The position numbers and the translations under genes were made by a program. Below are positions 9,279 through 18,375 of a DNA stretch of 32,211 bases, in pieces; the first letter of the stretch is position 1, and each line of letters starts with the position of its first letter. The notes under the pieces are model-generated. The model was not told the DNA's origin. It searched no databases and was given only the letters and a program-made list of their open reading frames with translations. Source of the DNA: Treponema sp. (GTDB lineage Bacteria; Spirochaetota; Spirochaetia; Treponematales; Treponemataceae); contig JAHBAD010000074.1 in NCBI GenBank assembly GCA_018385395.1, positions 1 to 32,211 of the forward strand. The letters run 5' to 3'.

Positions 9279-9806
9279 CTATTTACTTAATCCCCTTTTC
9301 TGGATTTCAGAAAGAATAAGATCTACAATCTGTTCAGGATTTTTATCACCTGTATCAATAATTAAATCACAGAACTGATAATCGTTATTATCGATATTAT
9401 AAAGTTCTTTGTAACGACGGGAATCTTCAGAATCACGCATTGCGGTAAAACGTTTGATTTCTTCCAGATCTCCCCCTTCGCGATTAAATACGCGGCCTGC
9501 ACGGGTTTCGTCGCTTGCGTAAAGGTAAACTTTAAGATCAGCTTCTTTAAGCATCCAGATTGCAAGACGACTTCCAAGAACACAGGATTCTTTAAGAGCA
9601 AGTTCAACCTGATGTGAATCTACATATTTATCATATGAATCATCGGTTTTTGCGTTTTCAATAACCTGTGCAAGTGTAAGCCCCTTTTCTGCGGCCAGCT
9701 GACGGAAAGTATAATTAATAAGTGTTACACCAAGTTTCTCTGAAAGTAATGTGGAAACCGTAGTATTTCCACAGCCGCTTTTACCACTAATAGCAATTCT
9801 TAACAT
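9279..9806 (-). CDS. Cytidylate kinase-like family protein
   Basis: MLRIAISGKSGCGNTTVSTLLSEKLG P-loop with NYTFRQLAAEKG and RAGRVFNREG motifs; GGAGG SD before ATG 9806 (ORF track start 9821). Confidence 0.8.
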   Translation of the reverse strand: MLRIAISGKSGCGNTTVSTLLSEKLGVTLINYTFRQLAAEKGLTLAQVIENAKTDDSYDKYVDSHQVELALKESCVLGSRLAIWMLKEADLKVYLYASDETRAGRVFNREGGDLEEIKRFTAMRDSEDSRRYKELYNIDNNDYQFCDLIIDTGDKNPEQIVDLILSEIQKRGLSK

Positions 9807-9981
9807 TATAGCCTCCTGCAATTCTTCTACCGCTGATTTCGCGGATTTTCGCAGACATTTTTTTTACTCTTATAAAAAGAATAACTTCGAAAACATAAAA
9901 TTCAATACACAAAAATAATTATCAATTGTCCATTATCAATTATCAATTAAATATTGTGCATTATGAATTATAAATTGTGAA

Positions 9982-11631
9982 TTACACCCGGTATTTGATT
10001 TTCTTTCCTGTTCCTTCGTACATTTTCTTACGAAGTTCAGTAACTGAATCATCAGTAATGTAATCATCAAAAGGCATCATACGGTCAATTACGCCGTTTG
10101 GAGTAATTTCTACGATGCGGTTTGCAATAGACTGAATGAATTCGTGGTCGTGTGATGTAAAGAGAATAACACCAGGGAAGTTGATAAGGCCTTCGTTTAA
10201 AGACTGAATAGCTTCCAGGTCCAGATGGTTTGTCGGATCATCCATAATAAGAACGTTAGCACCACTAAGCATGATTTTTGAAAGCATACAGCGAACTTTT
10301 TCACCACCGGAAAGAACCTTTACTTTCTTGAGAGATTCATCACCGCTAAAAAGCATACGTCCAAGGAAGCCGCGAACATATGCATCATCCTGTTCTTTTG
10401 AATACTGTTTAAGCCAGTCAGTAATATTGTAATCGTTTGCAAAGTACTCGTTATTGTCACGTGCAAGGTAAGCATGACTAGTTGTCTGTCCCCATGCAAA
10501 TTCACCAGAATCAGCCTTTTTATTTCCTGTAATAATATTAAAAAACTCTGTAATTGAATTATGTTCGATTCCCACAAAAGCGATTTTATCTGTACGTCCA
10601 ACATTAAGGCTGAAATCTTTAAGAAGAGTAATGCCTTCTTCCTGCAAATTAAGTCCTTCTACGTTCAGAACATTGTTACCGATTTCGCGGTCAGGTTTGA
10701 AGTTTACATATGGGAACTTACGGCTTGTAACAGGAAGATCTTCAACTTCCTGAGCAAGTTTGTCGTAAATCTTTTTACGGCTTGTAGCCTGTTTTGCCTG
10801 AGCAGCATTAGAAGAGAAGCGCTGGATGAAGTCGCGCAGGTCTTTCATCTTGTCTTCGTTCTTTTTCTGCTGGTCTTTTGCCTGACGCTGGAGGATCTGG
10901 CTCATCTGATACCAGAAGTCGTAGTTTCCTGCAAACTGAGTAATCTTTCCGTAGTCAATATCACAGATAAATGTACAGATTGTGTTCAGGAAGTGACGGT
11001 CATGGGAAACAACAATAACTGTGTTTTCAAATTCCATAAGGAAGTTTTCAAGCCATGTAATTGATTCAATATCAAGACCGTTTGTAGGTTCGTCAAGAAT
11101 AAGAACATCAGGATTTCCAAAAATGGCCTGGGCCAGGAGAACACGTACTTTCTGGCTTTCATCAAGATCTGCCATCATAGAGTCATGGAATTCTTCTTCA
11201 AGACCAAGACCCGAAAGCATCTGCTCAATCTGGTTTTCACTTTCATATCCGCCAAGTTCACCAAATTCTGCTTCCAGCTCTGCAGACTTGATTCCGTCTT
11301 CTTCTGTGAAATCTTCCTTTGCATAGATTTCATCGCGGGCTTTTGAAACTTCATAAAGTTTCGGATACCCCATCATTACAGTTTCTTTTACAGAATATTC
11401 ATCGTAGGCAAAGTGGTCCTGTTTCAAAACAGCCATACGTTCACCCGGTGTCATTGTAATGGTACCTGTATCGTGATCCTGTTCACCAGAAAGAATCTTA
11501 AGGAACGTTGATTTTCCAGCTCCGTTGGCACCAATAATTCCGTAACAGTTTCCCGGTGTAAACTTAAGGTTTACATCTTTAAAAAGTGGTTTTTCACTGA
11601 ATCTTAAACTTAAATCGCTAACACTAATCAT
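9982..11631 (-). CDS. ABC-F family ATP-binding protein (YbiT/Uup-like)
   Basis: Two ABC domains without TM helices (GIIGANGAGKSTFLKILSG, DVLILDEPTNGLDIESI; LSGGEKVRCMLSKIML, NVLIMDDPTNHLDLEAI) with intervening charged linker. Confidence 0.9.
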   Translation of the reverse strand: MISVSDLSLRFSEKPLFKDVNLKFTPGNCYGIIGANGAGKSTFLKILSGEQDHDTGTITMTPGERMAVLKQDHFAYDEYSVKETVMMGYPKLYEVSKARDEIYAKEDFTEEDGIKSAELEAEFGELGGYESENQIEQMLSGLGLEEEFHDSMMADLDESQKVRVLLAQAIFGNPDVLILDEPTNGLDIESITWLENFLMEFENTVIVVSHDRHFLNTICTFICDIDYGKITQFAGNYDFWYQMSQILQRQAKDQQKKNEDKMKDLRDFIQRFSSNAAQAKQATSRKKIYDKLAQEVEDLPVTSRKFPYVNFKPDREIGNNVLNVEGLNLQEEGITLLKDFSLNVGRTDKIAFVGIEHNSITEFFNIITGNKKADSGEFAWGQTTSHAYLARDNNEYFANDYNITDWLKQYSKEQDDAYVRGFLGRMLFSGDESLKKVKVLSGGEKVRCMLSKIMLSGANVLIMDDPTNHLDLEAIQSLNEGLINFPGVILFTSHDHEFIQSIANRIVEITPNGVIDRMMPFDDYITDDSVTELRKKMYEGTGKKIKYRV

Positions 11632-11642
11632 TTCTTGTTTCC

Positions 11643-13292
11643 CTATTTACCTGTAAAAAAAGCCTTAAGTTTTGCAAAGAAACCTTTCTTCTGTGGAGCG
11701 GGTTTCTGTGCCGGTTTATTGCTGCTATAAGGCTTTTTACCTTTATAATTATTATTCTTGTAATTATTTTTTCCATTTTTGTTGTAATTACGGTTCTTGC
11801 CGTTATTACCATGGTTATCGTAGCGTTTACCGCTGTTATATTTTTCTTTATACAGCTTCATGCGTTCTTCAAGAGGCATTTTCTGCATTTTTTCCATTTC
11901 TTCTGGCGTTGGTTTTGCATAAGGCTTTTTGCTGTACCCGTTATTTTTTCCTTTGTAATTGTCGCGGTTTCGGCCTTTGTAACTGTCGCGGTTACGGCTG
12001 TCATTTCTGCGGTCCCCGTCTCTTCTTTGACCACGGTTATCATTTCTGTTACCGCCACGACTTCCGTTTCTGCTTCCGCCACGACGGTTATCACGTCCAT
12101 GTTCAAAATCATCATGACCATAATAATCTGTACGAATATATACACCGTCAGATTTATCTTCACCAAGATCTTCAGGGAAAGCTACTTTAGAAGGGATTGT
12201 CATTTCTACATAGCGTTCAATTGCAGGAAGATTGTAAACATCCTGCTCAGAACAGAATGTATAAGCTTTACCAGATTTTCCGGCACGGGCGGTACGGCCG
12301 ATACGATGTACGTAGTTTTCTGCTTCAACAGGAAGGTCAAAGTTGATTACCATTTCCATATCGCTTACATCAATTCCGCGGGCTGCAACATCAGTTGCTA
12401 CAAGAATTGGAGTCTGACCTTCACGGAACTTATTCAGAACCTGAAGACGTTTACTCTGTGGAAGGTCCCCAATAAGGAAATCAGCTTTAAAATCATTCAT
12501 CTGAAGGCGTTTTGCAATTACTTCACATGAACGTTTTGTGTTACAGAAAATCATTACAGAAGAAGGATTTTCATTTTTAAGGATTCCAACCAGAAGTTTT
12601 ACTTTTTCATCACTTGAAACATGAATCAATTCCTGGTCAATTTCTGAAACAGTAATATTTTCACATTCAATTGTGATTTCTTTTGGATCGCGGGTGTATT
12701 CCCATGCAAGGTTCTTAACGTATGTGTTGAGAGTTGCAGAGAAAAGCATTGTCTGGCGTTCTTCCGCTTCCGGCAGTTCCTTAAGGATTGTTCTAAGATC
12801 AGGATAGAATCCCATATCAAACATACGGTCAGCTTCATCAATTACTGTAAAATATGCATCTTTAAGAGTAAGGTTCTTTCCTTCGATCAGGTCAATTACA
12901 CGACCAGGAGTTGCAACCATAATGTCGCAGCCTTTCTTGATTGCAGCAATCTGTTTTTCATAACCTACTCCGCCGTAAAAACTGAATGCTTTAAGCTTAG
13001 TGTTTGCAATAAGAGCCTTTGCTTCTTCTTCAACCTGAACTGCAAGTTCACGTGTCGGTACAAGTACCAGAAGTTTTTTTCCGGCGTTTTCAGGTTTCGA
13101 AAGCATGGCCTGAATTACAGGAATAAGATAAGCTGCTGTTTTTCCAGTCCCTGTCTGAGACTGTACATAAAGGTCAGAGCCGTCGAGAGCGGCTTTAAAA
13201 ACCTGTTCCTGAACAGGTGTACATGTTACGTAGCCGCAGGATTCAATTCCCTTCAAAAGTTCTGCGGTCAAATTCATTTCACTAAAATTCAT
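11643..13292 (-). CDS. DEAD-box ATP-dependent RNA helicase with long RGN/K-rich C-terminal tail
   Basis: Helicase motifs QTGTGKTAAYLIPV, PTRELAVQ, VIDEADRMFDMGF, SATL, VATDVAARGIDV, HRIGRTARAGKSG; tail rich in RG/RN/NNYKG. Start placed at MNFSEMNL (13292); ORF track start 13346. Confidence 0.92.
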   Translation of the reverse strand: MNFSEMNLTAELLKGIESCGYVTCTPVQEQVFKAALDGSDLYVQSQTGTGKTAAYLIPVIQAMLSKPENAGKKLLVLVPTRELAVQVEEEAKALIANTKLKAFSFYGGVGYEKQIAAIKKGCDIMVATPGRVIDLIEGKNLTLKDAYFTVIDEADRMFDMGFYPDLRTILKELPEAEERQTMLFSATLNTYVKNLAWEYTRDPKEITIECENITVSEIDQELIHVSSDEKVKLLVGILKNENPSSVMIFCNTKRSCEVIAKRLQMNDFKADFLIGDLPQSKRLQVLNKFREGQTPILVATDVAARGIDVSDMEMVINFDLPVEAENYVHRIGRTARAGKSGKAYTFCSEQDVYNLPAIERYVEMTIPSKVAFPEDLGEDKSDGVYIRTDYYGHDDFEHGRDNRRGGSRNGSRGGNRNDNRGQRRDGDRRNDSRNRDSYKGRNRDNYKGKNNGYSKKPYAKPTPEEMEKMQKMPLEERMKLYKEKYNSGKRYDNHGNNGKNRNYNKNGKNNYKNNNYKGKKPYSSNKPAQKPAPQKKGFFAKLKAFFTGK

Positions 13293-13388
13293 TATCTTTC
13301 TCACAAAATTATAATCTTGGGAAGACAAGAAAGCCTTCCCGCACAAAGAGACAAATGTCCATTGTAAATTGTCACAAGTAAATCAGGC

Positions 13389-15155
13389 TTAGTCTTGAGC
13401 GGCTGTACCCGCATTCATGCTTGCAAGGAAAGCTTCATTAGTCTTTGTCTTCCGCATTTTGTCCAGAAGAAGTTCCATGATATCTACATCTTCCATTGGG
13501 TTCAAAACCTTACGGAGTACCCAAAGTTTCTGCAGTTCATTTTCAGTAAGAAGAAGCTCTTCTTTGCGTGTACCAGATTTTTTGATATTGATTGCAGGGA
13601 AAATGCGGCGTTCGGCAATCTTGCGGTCAAGGTCGATTTCCGAGTTACCAGTTCCCTTAAATTCTTCAAAAATAACTTCATCCATACGGCTTCCGGTTTC
13701 AATAAGAGCTGTAGAGATGATTGTAAGAGATCCGCCTTCTTCTATATTACGTGCAGCACCAAAGAAACGCTTTGGCTTATGAAGAGCGTTAGAGTCAACA
13801 CCACCGGAAAGAACTTTTCCAGATGTTGGCTGAGTCTGGTTATATGCACGTGCAAGACGTGTAATAGAGTCAAGGATGATTACAACATCACGCTTGTGTT
13901 CAACAAGGCGCTTTGCTTTTTCAAGAACCATTTCAGCAACCTGAACGTGACGTGTAGCCTGTTCATCAAATGTTGAAGAAATAACTTCAGCATTGATTGA
14001 ACGTTCCATTTCTGTAACTTCTTCAGGGCGTTCGTCAATCAGAAGAACAATCATGTAAACTTCAGGATTGTTAGCTGTAATAGCATTTGCAACTTTCTGC
14101 ATAAGAGTTGTTTTACCGGCTTTTGGTGGAGCAACGATAAGAAGACGCTGTCCCTTTCCGATTGGTGTAAACAGGTCAACAATACGTGTAGAAAGTTCTG
14201 TAGAAACTGTTTCAAGTCTGAATTTTTCTTCAGGATAAAGCGGTGTCAGGTTTTCGAAGGGAACTCGAGTCTGTGCAACCCGTGGTTCATCATAGTTTAC
14301 AGATTCTATGCGAAGAAGTGCAAAGAATTTCTCGCCTTCTTTCGGAGAACGTGTCTGTCCATAAACTGTATCACCTGTCTTAAGGTTGAAAAGTCTGATC
14401 TGGCTTGGTGAAATATAAATATCATCAGGACCCGGAAGATATGAGTTCTGTGGAGAACGAAGGAAACCGTAACCGTCTGGAAGGATTTCAAGGCTACCTG
14501 AAGCATAAATGATTCCGCCGTGTTCTGTATGAGCCTTAAGAATTACGAAAATCAGATCCTGTTTCTTCATTGGTGCAAGATCATCGGCACTGTAACCAAA
14601 GGTCATTGCAAGTTCGCGAAGTTCAGGCATGCTCTTAATTGTAAGGTCATTGATAACAAGACGTGGTTTTGATGCCAGTTCTTCAGGAGTTTCAAGGGGC
14701 TGCTCCATTTCAGGAACTGGCGGCAGGTTCGGATTATTGTAACGTGCACCTGCTCCATAAGGTTTTCTATTTCCTCGTTTGAAATTATTTCTTGGATTAG
14801 TCTGATAATTTGTGTTTAACTGACTGTTCTGTGAAGTCTGGTTAGAATTCTGACTGGAAGGATTTTTTTCGACTTTTACGATTGTACGCCTTTTCTTTAC
14901 AACAACTTTCGCTGGTTCGCTTTCTGTTGTTTCTGGATTCTCTGTCTGTTCTAAAGTTTTTTCTTCATTTGCCGCTGCAGGTTCCCTTTCTGCCGGCACT
15001 TCATTTACTGCAGTGTTTTCTTCTGCTGCAGAGCTTGCTGCTTCTTCTTTTGCAGCTGGAGCGTCCTCTGAACCAAAATCAAGAGAAGTTTGAACTTCTG
15101 CTTGTGGTTCCAAAGGAGTTTCATCGCTTGTGCGACGTCTTCTGATTGTTGCCAT
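13389..15155 (-). CDS. rho: Transcription termination factor Rho with long low-complexity N-terminal region
   Basis: Rho motifs [102 protein letters not shown]. Confidence 0.95.
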   Translation of the reverse strand: MATIRRRRTSDETPLEPQAEVQTSLDFGSEDAPAAKEEAASSAAEENTAVNEVPAEREPAAANEEKTLEQTENPETTESEPAKVVVKKRRTIVKVEKNPSSQNSNQTSQNSQLNTNYQTNPRNNFKRGNRKPYGAGARYNNPNLPPVPEMEQPLETPEELASKPRLVINDLTIKSMPELRELAMTFGYSADDLAPMKKQDLIFVILKAHTEHGGIIYASGSLEILPDGYGFLRSPQNSYLPGPDDIYISPSQIRLFNLKTGDTVYGQTRSPKEGEKFFALLRIESVNYDEPRVAQTRVPFENLTPLYPEEKFRLETVSTELSTRIVDLFTPIGKGQRLLIVAPPKAGKTTLMQKVANAITANNPEVYMIVLLIDERPEEVTEMERSINAEVISSTFDEQATRHVQVAEMVLEKAKRLVEHKRDVVIILDSITRLARAYNQTQPTSGKVLSGGVDSNALHKPKRFFGAARNIEEGGSLTIISTALIETGSRMDEVIFEEFKGTGNSEIDLDRKIAERRIFPAINIKKSGTRKEELLLTENELQKLWVLRKVLNPMEDVDIMELLLDKMRKTKTNEAFLASMNAGTAAQD

Positions 15156-15249
15156 TAACAACTCCGGATTAAAATGTATAAAGATTATTTTTTTGTGGGA
15201 CTCAAAATCCCAATAAAGACAAAAGAAATTTTAATCAAAATGTGACTAT

Positions 15250-15278
15250 ATTATGATACTTTGCTGTTTTTTTGTCAA
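15250..15278 (-). promoter_or_regulatory. Predicted sigma-70-type promoter for rho
   Basis: Minus strand TTGACA (15273-15278), 17-bp spacer, CATAAT (15250-15255); about 90-nt leader to ATG 15155. Confidence 0.6.
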
Positions 15279-15301
15279 TTATAGTAGATTTCAATCAATT
15301 T

Positions 15302-15730
15302 TTAAGAAATTCTATCAGCTTTTACAATCATTGACTGTTTAAATTCACTTGAAGCAACACTAAAAAGATCAGATTCAGGTTCTTTTTCAAGCATAGAAAC
15401 CTGACCTGTATATTCAACATTATTTGCAATTCTAAAACGGCTTGTTGTAATGTCACTTTTTACAGTACTTCCAGAGCAGATTTCAACTCTATCAGCAGCT
15501 TCAATAGTCCCTTCAACATTTCCGCTTATAACGATAGAATTTGTTTTTATAGAGCCAACATGGCAGTCAGCAGATTTCGCAATCTCAAGATCTCCTTCCG
15601 GAGCTTCAATTTTGCCATTGAATTTTCCTGTAATAACAAGTCTGTCTGTAAATTCCAGTACTCCGTCAAATTCGGTTTCTGAACCGAAAACGGTAATGTT
15701 GCGTTTTTCTTTTAATACCTGTTCTGCCAT
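15302..15730 (-). CDS. Bactofilin (polymer-forming cytoskeletal protein)
   Basis: 142-aa beta-helix repeat pattern (VFGSETEFDGVLEFTDRLVITGKFNGKIEAPEGDLEIAKSADCHVGSIKTNSIVISGNVEGTIEAADRVEI). Confidence 0.88.
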   Translation of the reverse strand: MAEQVLKEKRNITVFGSETEFDGVLEFTDRLVITGKFNGKIEAPEGDLEIAKSADCHVGSIKTNSIVISGNVEGTIEAADRVEICSGSTVKSDITTSRFRIANNVEYTGQVSMLEKEPESDLFSVASSEFKQSMIVKADRIS

Positions 15731-17397
15731 AATTTAATTATACCCTTTATGCCTGCGATTATCAACAAGACCCCTGTCAGCAAAAGTATTACATAAGCAA
15801 ACAGGTCACCAAATCTTGTATAGAAGGTTCCTTTTGAAGAAGGCATCAAAGGAACGCTGGACACAATAAAGGATGCAGAAAAAGGAACTGCTTCCTTCAT
15901 TATTTTTCCATCAGGATAAATAACACAAGTCTGTCCCGAAGTTGCTGATCGAACAGTTGGTACTTTATTTTCAACACTTCGAAAAACAGCCATAGAAAGA
16001 TGCTGGTTCTGACAGGCAACACTTTCTCCCCAGGAATCATTGGTAAGGTTTATGAAACAAAGGCTTCCTTTCCGAGCCATATCCCTGCAAATATGAGGAA
16101 AAGTATCTTCAAAGCAAATTGGTGTAGAAAACTTCAATCCGGAACTTTCAAAAATTTTACTTTCGCTCCCTTTATTCCAGAAACTTGCACCAAGATTTAT
16201 CATTATTTCTTTAACTTTAATGAAATGATTTTCAAAGGGAAATTCTTCGGACAAAGGAACAAGTTTCTGTTTGAAATACATTTCTGGTTTTGGAGGAAGA
16301 ACATTTTTCCCCGGTGTAAAAACAAGAGCACTGTTAAAATCCTTTGGTTCCATTTTTTCTGCATTTATATCTCTATGATAATTTCCAATAACAAAAGTAC
16401 AGTTTCTTGCATCAAAATATTTTAATAATGAATTAACGATAGATATACGTCTTGAATCCTTTCCATTATAAAATTGATACATAATTGACGGTGTAACAGC
16501 TGTTTCCGGCCATACTACTATTTTAGTTTCAGGATAAAGAGACAAAGCATCATCTGTCAGGCGTGTTAGAAGAGTAATGTTTTCTGCATAAACATTTACA
16601 CCGTCTTCCCGGGGGTTTTCATTATGCTGCACTGCACAAATCTCAACAGAATCATATGAAGAAACATCTGACCGGCTAAAAACGCCATATGCAAAAACTA
16701 TAATTAGAACAAATAAAAAAACAATAGCTGATATAACAAAAACCCGGAAGCCTGCCCTTTCTTTAAGATCCGCAAGTTCAATTTCAAATTGAACCGGTGT
16801 ATAATTCGAATTATGGCTTTCATACCGGATCCTTCGTTTCAAATCATGATTCAGATAAAGAAAACGAAGAATAGAGAAACAAATTCCGGAAGAAAAAATA
16901 ACAAGACATGAGACTCCGTAGACTCCCGTAATATCTGCAATCTTAATCAAAGGAGTGCATTTATACTGAGTATACCCGGAAACTCCGTAACTGAAGCCTA
17001 AAAATCCCAGAGTCTTTAAGTATTCAAAAGAAAGAAGTATGAGACATTGAATAATCCAGCTTGTCTTATGAAAAACAAAAAGAGGCAATTTCAAAAATAT
17101 AAAAAGAAGCCCGTAACAAATTGCATAAAAAAACACTGCAAGAAAAAAAACAAATGGACTATATTTATAAAGCCAGTAAACGAGAAGACTATATGAAACA
17201 AGACCATAAAAAAAACCGTACAGAAAAGAGAATTCAAATTCCATACGATCAAGAGCAAAAAATAAAGGTGTAAAACAAAACCAGGCAAAAAGAGGAAATC
17301 CCGATTCAAAAACGAAACCTGGAAATGAAAAGGAAAATAAAACAGAAGAAAGAATCAGATATAAAAAAACAGAAAAGAAAATTTTATTTTTCTGCAT
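15712..17397 (-). CDS. lnt: Apolipoprotein N-acyltransferase
   Basis: Polytopic N-terminus plus CN-hydrolase triad contexts VVWPETAVTP, FKQKLVPLSEEFPFE, TPICFEDTFPH. Confidence 0.88.
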   Translation of the reverse strand: MQKNKIFFSVFLYLILSSVLFSFSFPGFVFESGFPLFAWFCFTPLFFALDRMEFEFSFLYGFFYGLVSYSLLVYWLYKYSPFVFFLAVFFYAICYGLLFIFLKLPLFVFHKTSWIIQCLILLSFEYLKTLGFLGFSYGVSGYTQYKCTPLIKIADITGVYGVSCLVIFSSGICFSILRFLYLNHDLKRRIRYESHNSNYTPVQFEIELADLKERAGFRVFVISAIVFLFVLIIVFAYGVFSRSDVSSYDSVEICAVQHNENPREDGVNVYAENITLLTRLTDDALSLYPETKIVVWPETAVTPSIMYQFYNGKDSRRISIVNSLLKYFDARNCTFVIGNYHRDINAEKMEPKDFNSALVFTPGKNVLPPKPEMYFKQKLVPLSEEFPFENHFIKVKEIMINLGASFWNKGSESKIFESSGLKFSTPICFEDTFPHICRDMARKGSLCFINLTNDSWGESVACQNQHLSMAVFRSVENKVPTVRSATSGQTCVIYPDGKIMKEAVPFSASFIVSSVPLMPSSKGTFYTRFGDLFAYVILLLTGVLLIIAGIKGIIKLWQNRY

Positions 17398-17698
17398 CTT
17401 TATCAACCGGTAGTTCCCAAAGCCCTTTTTTTAATTCCTGACCAGGTCGGAAACTTCCAACATAATGGGGAGGAACAGAACATTTTGCCCCTGTTTTTGG
17501 GTTATGAGCAACAGAACGTCCGTTTCTAAGTTTTGGTTCAAAAGTTCCGAACCCGCGAAGTTCAACAACATTACCTGAAATCATCTGAGATTTCAGTTCT
17601 TCCATAAAAGCATCTATTACCGAAAGAACAGTCTGACGTTCATATTCAGAATTTTTATAAATATTATCAACCAATTCAGCCTTAGTAACTTTTGCCAT
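17384..17698 (-). CDS. HU/IHF-family DNA-binding protein
   Basis: MAKVTKAELVDNIYKNSEYERQTV...VELRGFGTFEPKLRNGRSVAHNPKTGAKCSVPPHYVGSFRPGQELKK; start placed at ATG 17698 (ORF track start 17773). Confidence 0.9.
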   Translation of the reverse strand: MAKVTKAELVDNIYKNSEYERQTVLSVIDAFMEELKSQMISGNVVELRGFGTFEPKLRNGRSVAHNPKTGAKCSVPPHYVGSFRPGQELKKGLWELPVDKDAEK

Positions 17699-17731
17699 TT
17701 TTTCAACTCCCCCTGTGAAATAACGTTGAAG

Positions 17732-17768
17732 AAAAAAAAATCCGACTGGACATGCCAACCGGATTTTT
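17732..17768 (-). terminator. Intrinsic terminator of rpsT
   Basis: Minus strand AAATCCGGTTGGCATGTCCAGTCGGATTTTTTTTT hairpin plus T-run. Confidence 0.8.
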
Positions 17769-17788
17769 GACAATAACTATTTTATAAG

Positions 17789-18064
17789 TTATTTAGAAGC
17801 AAATGTCACATTATAAAGAGACATCATTCTTGACTTTTTGCGTGATACAGCATTACGTGTGCAAACGCCTTTTGAGCGAGCACTGTCAAGAGCTGACTGC
17901 AGTTCAACGAGTTTTGCTTTTGCAGCTGCTTCATCTTTTGCCTGACAAGCTTCTACGAACTGTCTTGCATATGTTTTGCATTCTGATTTTACAGCTTTGT
18001 TATGAATTCTGCGAACTTCGCTCTGCTTGTGTCTTTTCTGTGCAGATGTTTGTTTAGTAGCCAA
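17789..18064 (-). CDS. rpsT: 30S ribosomal protein S20
   Basis: MATKQTSAQKRHKQSEVRRIHNKAVKSECKTYARQF... RKKSRMMSLYN, characteristic S20. Confidence 0.93.
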   Translation of the reverse strand: MATKQTSAQKRHKQSEVRRIHNKAVKSECKTYARQFVEACQAKDEAAAKAKLVELQSALDSARSKGVCTRNAVSRKKSRMMSLYNVTFASK

Positions 18065-18115
18065 AGGGAACCCCCAATTATTTATTATAAAAAATTATTA
18101 GCAAATTAAAAAAGA

Positions 18116-18289
18116 TTATTTGAAATCTTTTGGACGTCTTTCTGTACGTTTGCAACCCTGACATTCAGCGATATTCTTAAGTTTACCGCCTTCATACATA
18201 GTTTTCATTATGATTTCGCCGTTACAATCCGGACACATGAATTTTTGTGTTGCAACTGTTGTACGAGAGTTTTTACTTGCTCCAGCCAT
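18116..18289 (-). CDS. Small (57-aa) zinc-ribbon-like protein, not in the ORF track
   Basis: MAGASKNSRTTVATQKFMCPDCNGEIIMKTMYEGGKLKNIAECQGCKRTERRPKDFK*; two CxxC knuckles; GGAGG SD and TTGACA-17-TAAGAT promoter upstream. Confidence 0.82.
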   Translation of the reverse strand: MAGASKNSRTTVATQKFMCPDCNGEIIMKTMYEGGKLKNIAECQGCKRTERRPKDFK

Positions 18290-18320
18290 CTTTTGCCTCC
18301 AAAACGTATATTAGGATAAT

Positions 18321-18349
18321 ATCTTAGTGATAATCAAGGCTTATGTCAA
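18321..18349 (-). promoter_or_regulatory. Predicted sigma-70 promoter for the 57-aa CxxC gene
   Basis: Minus strand TTGACA (18344-18349), 17-bp spacer, TAAGAT (18321-18326). Confidence 0.65.
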
Positions 18350-18375
18350 TTATCTACTTTATATATAATTACATT

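Noticed and set aside
9900-9985. CRISPR-like array in the repetitive AT-rich stretch
   Set aside because: Repeat words are short, degenerate and contiguous with no spacer architecture; no cas genes in window.
10561-11326. Plus-strand ORFs (167 and 101 aa) inside the ABC-F gene
   Set aside because: Antisense to a well-supported ABC-F CDS; no recognisable domains.
11672-12530. Long plus-strand ORFs (172 and 239 aa) opposite the helicase tail
   Set aside because: Antisense shadows of the low-complexity RGN/K-rich helicase tail; Cys/Tyr/Phe- or Val/Thr-rich composition and no RBS.
13395-13976. 193-aa plus-strand ORF opposite rho
   Set aside because: Antisense to the highly conserved Rho core; no RBS or domain.
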